Notes: generated by a model not told the origin, from the letters alone. DNA of 64,000 bases from BQJU01 sp964015035 (GCA_964015035.1 CAXHCA010000005.1:31575-95574), one strand, 5' to 3'; shown: positions 35,896-44,406, counted from the stretch's first letter. Numbers and translations are program-made.

Positions 35896-36750
35896 ATGAT
35901 TCCAGCTGAATTCTCATATCACCGGGCAAACTCTGTGGATGAAGTTATTTCCCTGCTCTCGGAGCACGGCGATGACGCCAAATTGCTGTCAGGTGGCCAC
36001 AGTTTGATTCCAGCCATGAAAATGCGTCTGAACCAGCCCGGCATGTTGATCGATATCGGAAGATTATCCGAATTACAAGGCATCAAACACGAAAAGGATA
36101 TGCTTGTGATTGGTGCTAATACGACTCATGGAGCCATTGCTCACTCCAAAACGGTGCAGCAACAATTGCCAATTTTGGCGGAAGCCGCTGAACTAATTGG
36201 CGACGTGCAAGTGCGCAACCGGGGGACTATTGGCGGAAGCCTAGCCCATGCCGATCCATCTGCCGATTGGCCAGCCGTCATGATTGCAACCAATGCTTCG
36301 ATTGTCCTCAAAGGCCCTGATGGCGAGCGTACTATTGCGGCCGAGGATTTTTTCACCGGCTTCTACATGACCGAGCTGGCGGAAAATGAAATCATCACCC
36401 ACATTGAGGTGCCGGTAGCCGGTAAAAATACGAAGACCAGCTACCAGAAATTTATGCAACCCGCTTCCCGTTTTGCCATTGTAGGTTGTGCGGTGGTACT
36501 GACCAGTTCGGGTGGCCAATGTGAGGATGTTCGGGTAGCCTTCACCGGTGTTTCTGATGGCGCATTTAGGGATAAAGGTGTTGAAGCAGCCTTGAAGGGG
36601 AAAGCCCTCAATGCAGAAAATATCGAGGCCGCAGCGGCAAAAGCTGCAGCGGGAATGAGCATTTTGAGCGATCATTTCGCCTCCGAAGAATATCGTCAGC
36701 ATCTAGCACGGGTTTATGCCAAAAGGGCATTAACCGCTACTGCTGGGTAG
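35896..36750 (+). CDS. coxM: FAD-binding subunit of molybdenum hydroxylase (CoxM-like)
   Basis: A 284-residue flavoprotein subunit that passes electrons from the [2Fe-2S] subunit to the acceptor. FAD-binding motifs LSGGHSLIPAMKMRL (about 33-47) and RNRGTIGGSLAHADP (about 107-121) are clear, and the C-terminal domain fits CO_deh_flav_C. The ATG start 50 bases after coxL gives a normal family start (MIPAEFSYHRANSVDEV). A hairpin and a terminator-like structure follow before coxD. Confidence 0.92.
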   Translation: MIPAEFSYHRANSVDEVISLLSEHGDDAKLLSGGHSLIPAMKMRLNQPGMLIDIGRLSELQGIKHEKDMLVIGANTTHGAIAHSKTVQQQLPILAEAAELIGDVQVRNRGTIGGSLAHADPSADWPAVMIATNASIVLKGPDGERTIAAEDFFTGFYMTELAENEIITHIEVPVAGKNTKTSYQKFMQPASRFAIVGCAVVLTSSGGQCEDVRVAFTGVSDGAFRDKGVEAALKGKALNAENIEAAAAKAAAGMSILSDHFASEEYRQHLARVYAKRALTATAG

Positions 36751-36760
36751 TTATTGAGCT

Positions 36761-36790
36761 ACTTAGACCAATCTCGTGATTGGTGTAAGT
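36761..36790 (+). promoter_or_regulatory. Stem-loop after coxM
   Basis: ACTTAGACCAATC (36761-36773) and GATTGGTGTAAGT (36778-36790) form a 13-pair stem with one mismatch and a TCGT loop. No T-tract follows. It lies 10 bases after the coxM stop and may stabilise the upstream mRNA or attenuate. Confidence 0.5.
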
Positions 36791-36816
36791 ACTGTTATTA
36801 TTAGGAAATGATTTGA

Positions 36817-36858
36817 AATTTGGGTTCGGAATGATCTGTTTCGGACCCAAATTGTTTT
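36817..36858 (+). terminator. Terminator or attenuator between coxM and coxD
   Basis: AATTTGGGT (36817-36825) pairs with ACCCAAATT (36845-36853) over nine bases across a 19-base loop that itself could extend the stem, followed by GTTTTA. It ends ten bases before the coxD start, so coxD may be read at a lower level than the structural subunits. Confidence 0.6.
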
Positions 36859-36868
36859 ACTTAGCACT

Positions 36869-37771
36869 ATGATCCAGAATAAAGAACTCAATAAGATACA
36901 GCAACTACTGGAAGCGCAGGGTTATATCACCGAATCTTCGATTGTGATGTCCATTTTTCTGGCTAAGACTTTGCAAAAGCCACTGCTGATTGAAGGCCCG
37001 GCGGGAGTAGGAAAGACAGAGATTGCCAAGGTGATGGCCCGTGCCTTGGATACCGACTTGATTCGCTTGCAGTGTTATGAAGGACTAGATGCGACCCATG
37101 CACTCTACGAGTGGAATTATCAGCAGCAATTGCTGCATCTAAAAATGGAAGAACAGACTTCGAAAAGTGTAGAAGAGAAAGAAAAGACCATTTTTAGTGA
37201 TAAATTCTTGCTCAAGCGGCCGTTATTGCAAGCCATTACCCACCACAAAGCGCCGGTGTTACTCATTGACGAAATTGACCGTTCGGATGAGGAGTTTGAA
37301 AGCTTTTTTTTGGAAGTACTCTCTGATTGGCAAATCAGTATTCCGGAAATCGGTACGATCAAAGCGACCCATATCCCTCAAGTGATTGTTACCAGTAATC
37401 GCGTGCGGGAATTATCCGAAGCCCTGCGGCGGCGGTGTTTGTATTTATGGATTGATTATCCCACTTTTGAAAAGGAATTGCAAATTGTACTAAGTAAAGT
37501 GCCTGGCGTAGATCAACGGTTGGGGACTCAAATTTGTGCTTTTATGGTTGAATTGCGGCAGATGAAATTGGAAAAAGTACCCGGCGTAGCTGAAACCCTG
37601 GATTGGGCTCAAGCTCTTGCTGCGCTACACATAGACCATCTTGATAAGGAAATTGTAGCATCCACCCTCGGTATCATCCTCAAAGACTGGCAGGATGTGC
37701 GACAAGCGCAGTTGTCACTGACCGAATTATTTGAAAAAGTAGGGGCCATCTCCAAATTTGAGAATCTTTAA
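36869..37771 (+). CDS. coxD: MoxR-type AAA+ ATPase, CoxD-like
   Basis: A 300-residue AAA+ ATPase. Walker A is GPAGVGKT (43-50), Walker B LLIDEID (about 133-139), sensor 1 VIVTSNR and an Arg finger region SEALRRRC. MoxR-family members of the CoxD type act as chaperones that insert the Mo-S-Cu or sulfurated molybdenum centre into the large subunit. Its usual partner, a VWA-domain CoxE protein, and the XdhC-like CoxF are not adjacent. A terminator-like hairpin separates it from coxM. It overlaps the convergent small membrane protein gene by four bases. Confidence 0.88.
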   Translation: MIQNKELNKIQQLLEAQGYITESSIVMSIFLAKTLQKPLLIEGPAGVGKTEIAKVMARALDTDLIRLQCYEGLDATHALYEWNYQQQLLHLKMEEQTSKSVEEKEKTIFSDKFLLKRPLLQAITHHKAPVLLIDEIDRSDEEFESFFLEVLSDWQISIPEIGTIKATHIPQVIVTSNRVRELSEALRRRCLYLWIDYPTFEKELQIVLSKVPGVDQRLGTQICAFMVELRQMKLEKVPGVAETLDWAQALAALHIDHLDKEIVASTLGIILKDWQDVRQAQLSLTELFEKVGAISKFENL

Positions 37772-38130
37772 TCCTCCCCCCCATGTTTCTTCCATCCCCA
37801 GCGTTCCTTCCATTTATTCTTAAACGCTGCGCGTTCCTCCTCGCTCATGTTCATCCATTTTTCTTTCCAAATTTTCTTTTTAGCGTGTATGGGATGGGTT
37901 CCCCGGGGGCCAAAACGGAAACCGCCGAAAAGGATACGAGATAAAATAAGTAGTCCGACGGCTTGCCAAAAGGTCAGGGGGTTAACGCCAACCACTTCCG
38001 GCAAGATAGCATTCCAGAGTGACATCACTATAAAGCCAAAAAGGGCCCCAAATGCCACTCCAACGACCAGAAAGAATAAGACTTTGTCGGGGCGGAATTT
38101 TCTTTGGTGATGCATTTTATTGGGAAACAT
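37768..38130 (-). CDS. Small membrane protein paired with ECF sigma factor
   Basis: A 120-residue protein with two hydrophobic segments (about 17-38 and 50-70) and a very basic Trp-rich C-terminal tail (KKKIWKEKWMNMSEEERAAF, WKERWGWKK). The tail resembles periplasmic or cytoplasmic helices seen in small heavy-metal-sensor-like proteins beside ECF factors in Bacteroidota. It starts 12 bases after the stop of the sigma gene and is presumably co-transcribed, so it may regulate the sigma factor or be its partner in envelope stress. An in-frame start at 38172 would overlap the sigma gene and add 14 residues; 38130 is preferred. Confidence 0.65.
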   Translation of the reverse strand: MFPNKMHHQRKFRPDKVLFFLVVGVAFGALFGFIVMSLWNAILPEVVGVNPLTFWQAVGLLILSRILFGGFRFGPRGTHPIHAKKKIWKEKWMNMSEEERAAFKNKWKERWGWKKHGGED

Positions 38131-38141
38131 AACGTTTTGTT

Positions 38142-38705
38142 TTACGATTCTAAAAATTCGAGGTACAACCATTGCAATTGCTTGCGCAGGTGCTGTACGG
38201 CATAACGCTTACGCGAAATCAGGGTTTTGATGTTTTCGCCGGTGCGATCTGCAATTTCCTGGAAGGTTTGATCTTCCAATTCATTCCAGACAAAGACCTG
38301 GCGTTGGGCTTCCGGCAGTTCTTCCAAGGCGGCAAAAAGCTCTTCCCAGAATAACTCTTTCAGGTTTTCCATTTCCGGGTCTTGGCTGTCGGCCAACAGG
38401 ATTTCTCTAAACAAAAGATCGCCTTCCTCGTCTTCGTAGGCATAATCCTCCAAAAGGTCGGGTTTTCGTTTTCGATAGCTATCGGTCACCTTATTGCGCG
38501 CTACCCGAAACAACCAACCGCTAACCTGTTCGATCGGTTCGGCGTCAATGACTTTGCTGAACTGGTACCACACCTCTTGTAGGATATCCTCTGCATCGGC
38601 CTGCGTCGACACCCTGCCGCGGATAAACCGGGACAGCCGCTGGCCATATTCTCTCATGGCACCTACAACCGTTTTATCACGCTGTGTGGTCATTGGTGTT
38701 GACAT
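38142..38705 (-). CDS. ECF-type RNA polymerase sigma factor
   Basis: A 187-residue sigma-70 family protein. Region 2 is at about 20-85 (LSRFIRGRVSTQADAEDILQEVWYQF, VSGWLFRVARNKVTDSYRK) and region 4 at about 120-175 (LEELPEAQRQVFVWNELEDQTFQEIADRTGENIKTLISRKRYAVQHL). It heads a two-gene minus-strand operon with the small membrane protein. It is divergent from the uracil-DNA glycosylase-family gene, with starts 89 bases apart, and a TAATTTTC box resembling the -7 consensus lies about 45 bases upstream on the minus strand, with no -33 element. Confidence 0.9.
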   Translation of the reverse strand: MSTPMTTQRDKTVVGAMREYGQRLSRFIRGRVSTQADAEDILQEVWYQFSKVIDAEPIEQVSGWLFRVARNKVTDSYRKRKPDLLEDYAYEDEEGDLLFREILLADSQDPEMENLKELFWEELFAALEELPEAQRQVFVWNELEDQTFQEIADRTGENIKTLISRKRYAVQHLRKQLQWLYLEFLES

Positions 38706-38793
38706 ATTAATCCTTTGTCAGGAAGACGATTGTTTCCGAAAATTACTTTAGAAAGCTACAACTTTTTTGTAAAAAAATGCGATCTATGAAAAA

Positions 38794-39375
38794 ATGATTG
38801 GTATGAACCCTATCGAAGAAGCTAGAAACTGTAACATTTGTGCCCAATATTTGCCGCACGGCACCAATCCTGTTTTTACCGTGCATCCGGCTGCGAAAAT
38901 ACTGATCATTGGGCAGGCACCGGGACGTAAGGTTCACGAAAGTGGGATTCCCTGGGATGATGCCAGTGGCAAACGCCTACGCCATTGGCTGGGGGTAGAT
39001 GAAGCAACGTTCTACAATCCGGCAGACTTTTCGATTCTGCCGATGGGTTTTTGTTATCCCGGTACCGGTAAATCCGGTGACCTGCCGCCTCGACCGGAAT
39101 GTGCGCCGCAGTGGCATGAAGTGTTGATCAAAATGATGCCAGGTATTCGACTAACGCTTTTATTTGGGCAATATGCACAGGCTCGCTATCTCGGAGAGCA
39201 CCGCCGTAAAAACCTGACGGAGACGGTGAGAAATTGGCAGGAGTTTGTGCCTGATTATTTGCCTTTGCCGCATCCTTCTCCGCGCAATCAGATTTGGGAG
39301 CGGAGAAATCCCTGGTTTGCGGTGGAGGTATTGCCTTATTTGCGGCGGGTGGTTGAAGAGGCATTGGCGGGTTAA
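38794..39375 (+). CDS. Uracil-DNA glycosylase superfamily protein
   Basis: A 193-residue protein of the UDG superfamily that removes uracil or other deaminated bases from DNA. Motif 1 is IIGQAPGRKVHESG and motif 2 LPHPSPRNQIWERRNPW near the C-terminus; the N-terminal Cys pair CNICAQYL suggests a metal or cluster site like those of family 4/5 enzymes, though fewer Cys are present. It is a compact single domain. ATG at 38794 is taken as the start; 38803 would remove three residues. Distinct substrate specificity cannot be read. Confidence 0.82.
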   Translation: MIGMNPIEEARNCNICAQYLPHGTNPVFTVHPAAKILIIGQAPGRKVHESGIPWDDASGKRLRHWLGVDEATFYNPADFSILPMGFCYPGTGKSGDLPPRPECAPQWHEVLIKMMPGIRLTLLFGQYAQARYLGEHRRKNLTETVRNWQEFVPDYLPLPHPSPRNQIWERRNPWFAVEVLPYLRRVVEEALAG

Positions 39376-39392
39376 AGAGGCTGAGGGTTATC

Positions 39393-39563
39393 AGAGCATA
39401 TTTGGAGGTAATCACTCAGTTCCGGTAAAACCGGGGTTTTGGAATCTCACTTCGGCTATTTTTTTATCCGTCTCGGCTGAGCCGAGATGCATTTCAAAAA
39501 ACGCCTTGTTTGCCAAAAAAAATGATGCTTGTCGCCAGCAAATCCGACCTCCAAACATGCTCT
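39393..39563 (+). repeat. Dispersed palindromic element, copy C (second subtype)
   Basis: Ends are AGAGCATATTTGGAGGT (39393-39409) and ACCTCCAAACATGCTCT (39547-39563), one mismatch. The left half has CCGGTAAAACCGG and TCTCGGCTGAGCCGAGA as in copies A, B and E. The right half differs (GATGCATTTCAAAAAACGCC then CAGCAAATCC) and matches copy D only. It lies between the convergent UDG-family and flippase genes. Confidence 0.8.
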
Positions 39564-39686
39564 CAGGCACAAGGTATCTCAACCTTAGATTGGGAAAATC
39601 GAGACCTTGACAAGGCAAATTTTTCGATCTTTAAACAAAGGTTTGATATTGAAAACTAGAGCGGCTTTTGTTTTTCGATAGCTGCC

Positions 39687-39789
39687 GCGTAAGCGGGCTG
39701 GAGGGCCACCTGATAAGGTGGGTATCGGTTGAGCCGATACGGAGCAAAGCGAACCCCGGAAGCACGCGACCCGCAGGGATACGCCCAAA
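39687..39789 (-). repeat. GC-rich intergenic element, copy 2
   Basis: A 103-base unit running from GCGTAAGCGGGCTGGAGGGC to GGGATACGCCCAAA. It aligns with copy 1 (21556-21677), with the same stems CCACCTGATAAGGTGG and GTATCGGTTGAGCCGATAC but without its extra 20 bases. The end at 39789 lies directly next to the TGA stop (39791-39793) of the minus-strand flippase gene, so on the minus strand it reads stop, then TTTTGGGCGTATCCC. Confidence 0.75.
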
Positions 39790-39790
39790 A

Positions 39791-41275
39791 TCACTTCTTT
39801 GAAATTACGGCTTTGATGTTTTTCCATTCTAGCCATCCAATGATGCCTAAATAACCTGCCATCAACCCCGTGTTGATCAATAAAACTTGCCACAATATTT
39901 GCGGACGAACCCATAAACTAAGGGCATAAATGGCGAGTGCCAAGACGATGTAAAAGACCATCTTGTGGATGGGGTAGGGTACGGGATAATACCGCTGACC
40001 GATGAGGTAGCTGCTGATCGTCATAAAACCAAAACAGGCCACCGCGGCCCAGGCAGCACCGAGATAGCCGATGCGAGGAATCAGCAGGTAGTTGAGAACC
40101 AATACGATAATGGCCCCGCCGGTAGAGATGTAGGCGCCAAATTTGGTTTGATCGGTGAGCTTGTACCAGATGGAAAAGCTGTAATAAATGCCCAGAAACA
40201 AATAGGCCAACAGGAGCAACGGGACGATATTTAATCCACTGCGGAAAGAGGGCGCAATGAGGTATTGGATCAAATCGAGATAGAGCAGGATGCCGAGCAT
40301 GGCCATGCTACCGACCAGTGCAAATGCCTGCCCAACGCGTGCATAAATCAATGGCGAATCAGCCCGGTCGGAGTGGCGGAAGAAGAAGGGCTCGGCAGCA
40401 AATTTGAAGGCCTGAGTAAAGAGATTCATCAATACTGCAATCTTAATGCAGGCATTGTAAATGCCGAGTTGTACCAGATTTTCTTCCAAGGTGCCGGGCA
40501 ACCATTCTTTGAGCAGGTAACGATCGGCCAACTGGCTGAACATGCCGGTGATGCCGACAATAACCAAGGGGAAAGCATAGCGGAACATACGCCGCCATAA
40601 AGCCGGATCGAAGCGTAGTTTGATGCGGAAATAGGTGGGCAGTAGCAAGATCAACGTAACACCGCTGGCAATGAGATTGGCGATAAAAACATAGTCGAGC
40701 TTGCGAGCAGGATCGTAGAGTGCTGCAAAATTGGCATGACCCTGATCGATTAAATACGGGCATAATTCCAGGAAAAAGAGCAACATGCCCGCATTCACCA
40801 GGATATTGATCACCTTCAAAAAGGCAAAACGCAAGGGCCGATTTTCCAGCCGCAGCCGCGCAAACGGAATGGCGACCAAGACGTCAAAGGCAATGATAAA
40901 CGCAAAAAAGACCACGTAAATGCGATCTTCTGCGGTGGTGAGAATGGCCGCGATGTCGGAAGCAAAGAACAGCAGTAGCAACACAAACCCTGCGGTACTA
41001 ATCAGTAAGGAAACAGAGGCTGTAGAAAAGGCATTGGGCCGATCTTCATTGCGGTGACCAAAGCGAAAAAAGGCCGTTTCCATGCCATAAGTCAGCAAGA
41101 CCAGGAGCAGCGCCGAAAAAGCGTACATCAGTCCGTGAATGCCGTATTCTCCTTGGTCATCGGCAAATACTCGGGTGAGATAAGGCGTAACAATAATATA
41201 GTTGAGCAACCGGTTGAGGATGTTACTCACGCCATAAATGGCTGTTTCCTTGGCTAAACTCCTGATTAGCGACAT
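39791..41275 (-). CDS. Polysaccharide flippase (MATE/Wzx-type)
   Basis: A 494-residue polytopic membrane protein with about 12-14 hydrophobic segments, typical of oligosaccharide flippases. It starts SLIRSLAKETAIYGVSNIL, as do many Bacteroidota Wzx-like proteins, and has the family's TPYLTRVFADDQGEYGIHGLMYAF loop. It should move lipid-linked sugar units across the inner membrane for exopolysaccharide or O-antigen assembly. No polymerase or glycosyltransferase lies next to it. Its stop abuts a GC-rich repeat element. Confidence 0.88.
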   Translation of the reverse strand: MSLIRSLAKETAIYGVSNILNRLLNYIIVTPYLTRVFADDQGEYGIHGLMYAFSALLLVLLTYGMETAFFRFGHRNEDRPNAFSTASVSLLISTAGFVLLLLFFASDIAAILTTAEDRIYVVFFAFIIAFDVLVAIPFARLRLENRPLRFAFLKVINILVNAGMLLFFLELCPYLIDQGHANFAALYDPARKLDYVFIANLIASGVTLILLLPTYFRIKLRFDPALWRRMFRYAFPLVIVGITGMFSQLADRYLLKEWLPGTLEENLVQLGIYNACIKIAVLMNLFTQAFKFAAEPFFFRHSDRADSPLIYARVGQAFALVGSMAMLGILLYLDLIQYLIAPSFRSGLNIVPLLLLAYLFLGIYYSFSIWYKLTDQTKFGAYISTGGAIIVLVLNYLLIPRIGYLGAAWAAVACFGFMTISSYLIGQRYYPVPYPIHKMVFYIVLALAIYALSLWVRPQILWQVLLINTGLMAGYLGIIGWLEWKNIKAVISKK

Positions 41276-41458
41276 TTTCGATAGTGTTAAACCGAATCAA
41301 TAAGCTAAATTCGGGCAAAAGTGCCATAAAGCTGACAAAAATTTTATGCCTCACCAAATTAGTGCTAATTTGGCGAAAATTTTTTTGTTAATCACGCACG
41401 AAAAGAGCATCGACTTCGCTTGAAATAGGGTGCATTACTTTGGGAAAACCAACGAATT

Positions 41459-42538
41459 ATGATCAATGTTGAGTTGCTAAAAAAAATTTGTGAAACACCG
41501 GGAGCTCCGGGATTTGAGCAGCGCATTCGCGAACTGGTGGTACGCGAGGTACGGCCACTGGTCGATGAGCTGTCTATCGATAACATGGGCAATGTAATTG
41601 CCGTAAAAAGGGGAAAAGCACGCAAGAAAGCGATGGTTGCGGCTCACATGGATGAGATTTCCTTTGTGGTAACCTATATTGATGATGATGGCTTTTTGCG
41701 CTTTCATACGCTGGGCGGGTTTGATCCAAAGACCCTCACCTCACAACGGGTGATCGTGCACGGCCGGAAAGATGTAATCGGGGTAATGGGGTGTAAACCT
41801 ATCCACCTGATGAAACCCGAGGAGCGTAGCAAGCAGATGCCTATTTCAGAATATTTTATCGATTTGGGCATGAGTAAGGAGGCCGTTAAAGAGATTGTCA
41901 GCATTGGTGATCCGGTGACGCGGGAGCGGGGGTTGATTGAAATGGGAGATTGTGTCAATAGCAAATCGCTAGATAATCGCGTTTCGGTCTTCATTTTGCT
42001 GGAAACGTTGCGAGCACTAAAAGATGAAACGGTGCCCTATGATATCTATGGCGTCTTTACGGTACAGGAAGAGGTGGGGTTGCGTGGTGCGATTTCTGCG
42101 GCTCACTTTATTGATCCGGATTTTGGATTTGGACTTGACGTGACCATTGCCTTTGATGTACCCGGTGCGCAGGGGCACGAGGTGGTCACCAAGCTGGGGC
42201 ACGGGGCGGCCATCAAAATTATGGACGGATCGGTTATTTCGGATTACCGCATGGTGAGCTATATGAAACAGGTGGCCAATGAACATCAGATCAAATGGCA
42301 ACCCGAAATACTGCCTGCGGGTGGCACCGATACCGCCGGCATCCAGCGGTATGGTAAGAAAGGAGCCATCTCCGGAGCCATTTCTATTCCCTTGCGGAAT
42401 ATGCACCAAACTATAGAAATGGCCAATAAAGAGGATATCAGGCATTGTATTGATTTGCTTAAGGTGAGCCTAAGTCAACTGGATAAGTACAATTGGGAGT
42501 TTGCAGAATTGCCGCAGGAAGACAATGATTGGGGGTAA
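41459..42538 (+). CDS. M42-family metallo-aminopeptidase
   Basis: A 359-residue dinuclear zinc peptidase of the M42 family (glutamyl aminopeptidase/endoglucanase-like, PepA/FrvX type). Zinc and catalytic residues visible: His63 (AAHMDE), Asp172 (SLDNR), Glu204/205 (TVQEEVGLRG), Asp233 (AFDVPG) and the last ligand His in NMHQT near the C-terminus. It probably forms a cytoplasmic oligomer trimming short peptides. A TTACTTTG sequence (41435-41442) near the start resembles the -7 box but has no -33 partner. The dehydratase gene follows after 39 bases. Confidence 0.92.
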   Translation: MINVELLKKICETPGAPGFEQRIRELVVREVRPLVDELSIDNMGNVIAVKRGKARKKAMVAAHMDEISFVVTYIDDDGFLRFHTLGGFDPKTLTSQRVIVHGRKDVIGVMGCKPIHLMKPEERSKQMPISEYFIDLGMSKEAVKEIVSIGDPVTRERGLIEMGDCVNSKSLDNRVSVFILLETLRALKDETVPYDIYGVFTVQEEVGLRGAISAAHFIDPDFGFGLDVTIAFDVPGAQGHEVVTKLGHGAAIKIMDGSVISDYRMVSYMKQVANEHQIKWQPEILPAGGTDTAGIQRYGKKGAISGAISIPLRNMHQTIEMANKEDIRHCIDLLKVSLSQLDKYNWEFAELPQEDNDWG

Positions 42539-42577
42539 TTCCTAACCACCAGGCAATTGAACCAAAAATAACAGACT

Positions 42578-42832
42578 ATGTGGAAAGAAGAGCACGATCA
42601 GTTGAAAGCAACCTTTGCGTTTGAAAATTTTGTACAGGCATTTGCCTTTATGACAGAAGTGGCCTTTCATGCTGAAAAGCAGGGGCATCATCCAAACTGG
42701 AGCAATGTGTACAATACCGTGGAATTTGCCCTCAATACGCACGATGCAGGAGGCAAGGTGACGGATAAAGACCGGAAATTGGCCAAGGCGATAGATGGGG
42801 TGTATGAAAAGTTTGGAGGAGGGAAAGTTTAA
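42578..42832 (+). CDS. 4a-hydroxytetrahydrobiopterin dehydratase (PCD)
   Basis: An 84-residue pterin-4a-carbinolamine dehydratase, which dehydrates 4a-hydroxytetrahydropterin formed by aromatic amino acid hydroxylases. It has FENFVQAFAFMTEVAFHAE, GHHPNW (His37, His38) and ALNTHDAGGKVTDKD (His55), matching the catalytic His pattern of the family. Length is slightly shorter than PhhB. The enzyme, together with a PTPS-type gene 10 kb upstream, hints at tetrahydrobiopterin use. It lies behind the M42 gene, probably co-transcribed. Confidence 0.9.
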   Translation: MWKEEHDQLKATFAFENFVQAFAFMTEVAFHAEKQGHHPNWSNVYNTVEFALNTHDAGGKVTDKDRKLAKAIDGVYEKFGGGKV

Positions 42833-43167
42833 GAGAAAGGGCAATGGAGGATAAGTGTTTTCATGGATAGGATAAAGCCAAATCCAATATATTTTGAGCG
42901 GCACTGCTCAATAAAATCGAGCTGCCGTCAGGGGTTACTACTTCTTTCTAACCGAAGAGGGTGGGTATAAAAAAAAGCCCGCCCACATCCGCCAGGCCGC
43001 CAGGAGCTTGCGTACAGCTTGCGCATCAGCACAGAGCTGTCAGGGTAGGATGCGATGGGGCATCTACAGAATCGCCGGCGAAGCTTATAAGGTCAATGAC
43101 ATTGCAATATAATAAAAAAAGTTTAATTTTAGATAAATTAAAAACATTTTTTGTAAAATATTTGTGC
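42833..43167 (+). other. Intergenic gap with a possible terminator
   Basis: GGGTGGGT (42959-42966) and GCCCGCCC (42977-42984) can form a stem with one G/T pair around an A-rich stretch; read on the minus strand this gives a GC stem with an internal T-run. No gene is convincing here. An open frame continues upstream of the aminotransferase to 42961, but its first 69 residues look non-coding. Confidence 0.4.
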
Positions 43168-44313
43168 GTGCTAAATATCCAATCCAAATTGCCCCATACC
43201 GGAACCACCATCTTTACGGTGATGTCAGCTTTGGCCAATGAATATGGAGCCATCAACCTTTCTCAGGGGTTCCCCAATTTTCCTTCTTCCACCCGGTTAA
43301 CGGAATTGGTTGCACATTATATGCGAGAGGGCTACAATCAATACGCTCCAATGGCGGGCGTGCCCGTCTTGCGGATGCAACTGGCTGCCAAAATTCAGCA
43401 GATGTATCAGATTGCCGTTAATCCCGAAGAAGAAATTACCATTACCGCTGGAGCAACGCAAGGATTATTTACAGCCATTGCGGCTTTTATCAAGTCCGGA
43501 GACGAGGTCATTATCATCGAACCGGCTTATGATTCCTATGCACCATCGATTCAAGTGATGGGGGCAAAAGTCGTCCCCTATCAACTTAGCGCACCCGATT
43601 ATCGCATCGATTGGGAGGCTTTCGCCCAATTGATCACATCGGACACCCGCATGATCATCATCAATACACCACACAATCCTACAGGGAGCATTCTCGATAA
43701 ATCAGACTTGCAGCAATTGGATCAATTGACCCGCGACACGGAAATTCTGGTCTTGAGCGATGAAGTGTACGAGCACCTGGTTTATGATGGGGAAGAGCAC
43801 CAAAGCGTCTTGCGCTTTCCCGAATTGCGCAAGCGTAGCCTCGCCGTCTATTCCTTTGGTAAAACCTTTCACAATACGGGATGGAAAATTGGCTACTGTG
43901 TGGCACCACCCGAATTGATGATCGAATTCCGTAAGGTGCACCAATTTAATGTCTTTTCCGTCAATACACCTGTGCAGTATGCTTTGGCCGAATTTCTGAC
44001 AACTCCGGAAGAATACCTGGAGTTATCCCAATTCTTTCAGCAAAAAAGAGATTTTTTCCTGTCTAAAATGCAGGGTAGTTCTTTAAAGCCCTTATCCTGT
44101 CGCGGCACTTATTTTCATCTCTTCGACTACAGTGCGATCAGCGATTTGCCTGAACATGAATTTGCGGTTTGGATGACCAAATATGTAGGCGTGGCCGCCA
44201 TTCCGGTAGCTGCTTTTTATGGTCAGCAAAAAAGCGATCAGATCATCCGCTTGTGTTTTGCGAAAACAGAAGAAACCCTCGAAAAGGCAGCTGTTTTACT
44301 GCAAAAGCTCTAA
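43168..44313 (+). CDS. Methionine aminotransferase-like class I/II aminotransferase
   Basis: A 381-residue PLP enzyme of the YbdL/methionine aminotransferase type. The N-terminus SKLPHTGTTIFTVMSAL followed by INLSQGFPNFP is diagnostic of this subfamily. Others: INTPHNPTG, the PLP Lys in YSFGKTFHNTGWK, and GYCVAPP. It should transfer the amino group of methionine or related side chains to a keto acid, as in methionine salvage. The GTG at 43168 gives the usual start just before SKLPHTG; ATG at 43096 and 42961 are in frame but add unrelated residues. An AATATTTG near-consensus box lies immediately upstream. Confidence 0.85.
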   Translation: MLNIQSKLPHTGTTIFTVMSALANEYGAINLSQGFPNFPSSTRLTELVAHYMREGYNQYAPMAGVPVLRMQLAAKIQQMYQIAVNPEEEITITAGATQGLFTAIAAFIKSGDEVIIIEPAYDSYAPSIQVMGAKVVPYQLSAPDYRIDWEAFAQLITSDTRMIIINTPHNPTGSILDKSDLQQLDQLTRDTEILVLSDEVYEHLVYDGEEHQSVLRFPELRKRSLAVYSFGKTFHNTGWKIGYCVAPPELMIEFRKVHQFNVFSVNTPVQYALAEFLTTPEEYLELSQFFQQKRDFFLSKMQGSSLKPLSCRGTYFHLFDYSAISDLPEHEFAVWMTKYVGVAAIPVAAFYGQQKSDQIIRLCFAKTEETLEKAAVLLQKL

Positions 44314-44406
44314 TTGAAGCATTTCAATAGTGACTTTTTATTAAATTTAACATCTAAACTCATACATACTAGAGAAATACTTTCCTGTTCTTTTTTCTTA
44401 CATATA

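Noticed and set aside
42959..42984. Possible tRNA or structured RNA around the GGGTGGGT/GCCCGCCC stem
   Set aside because: Only one stem is present and no anticodon or T-arm pattern follows; a weak terminator is more likely.
42961..43167. Upstream extension of the aminotransferase frame
   Set aside because: The extra 69 residues are unlike the family and contain a hairpin region; GTG at 43168 gives the normal start.
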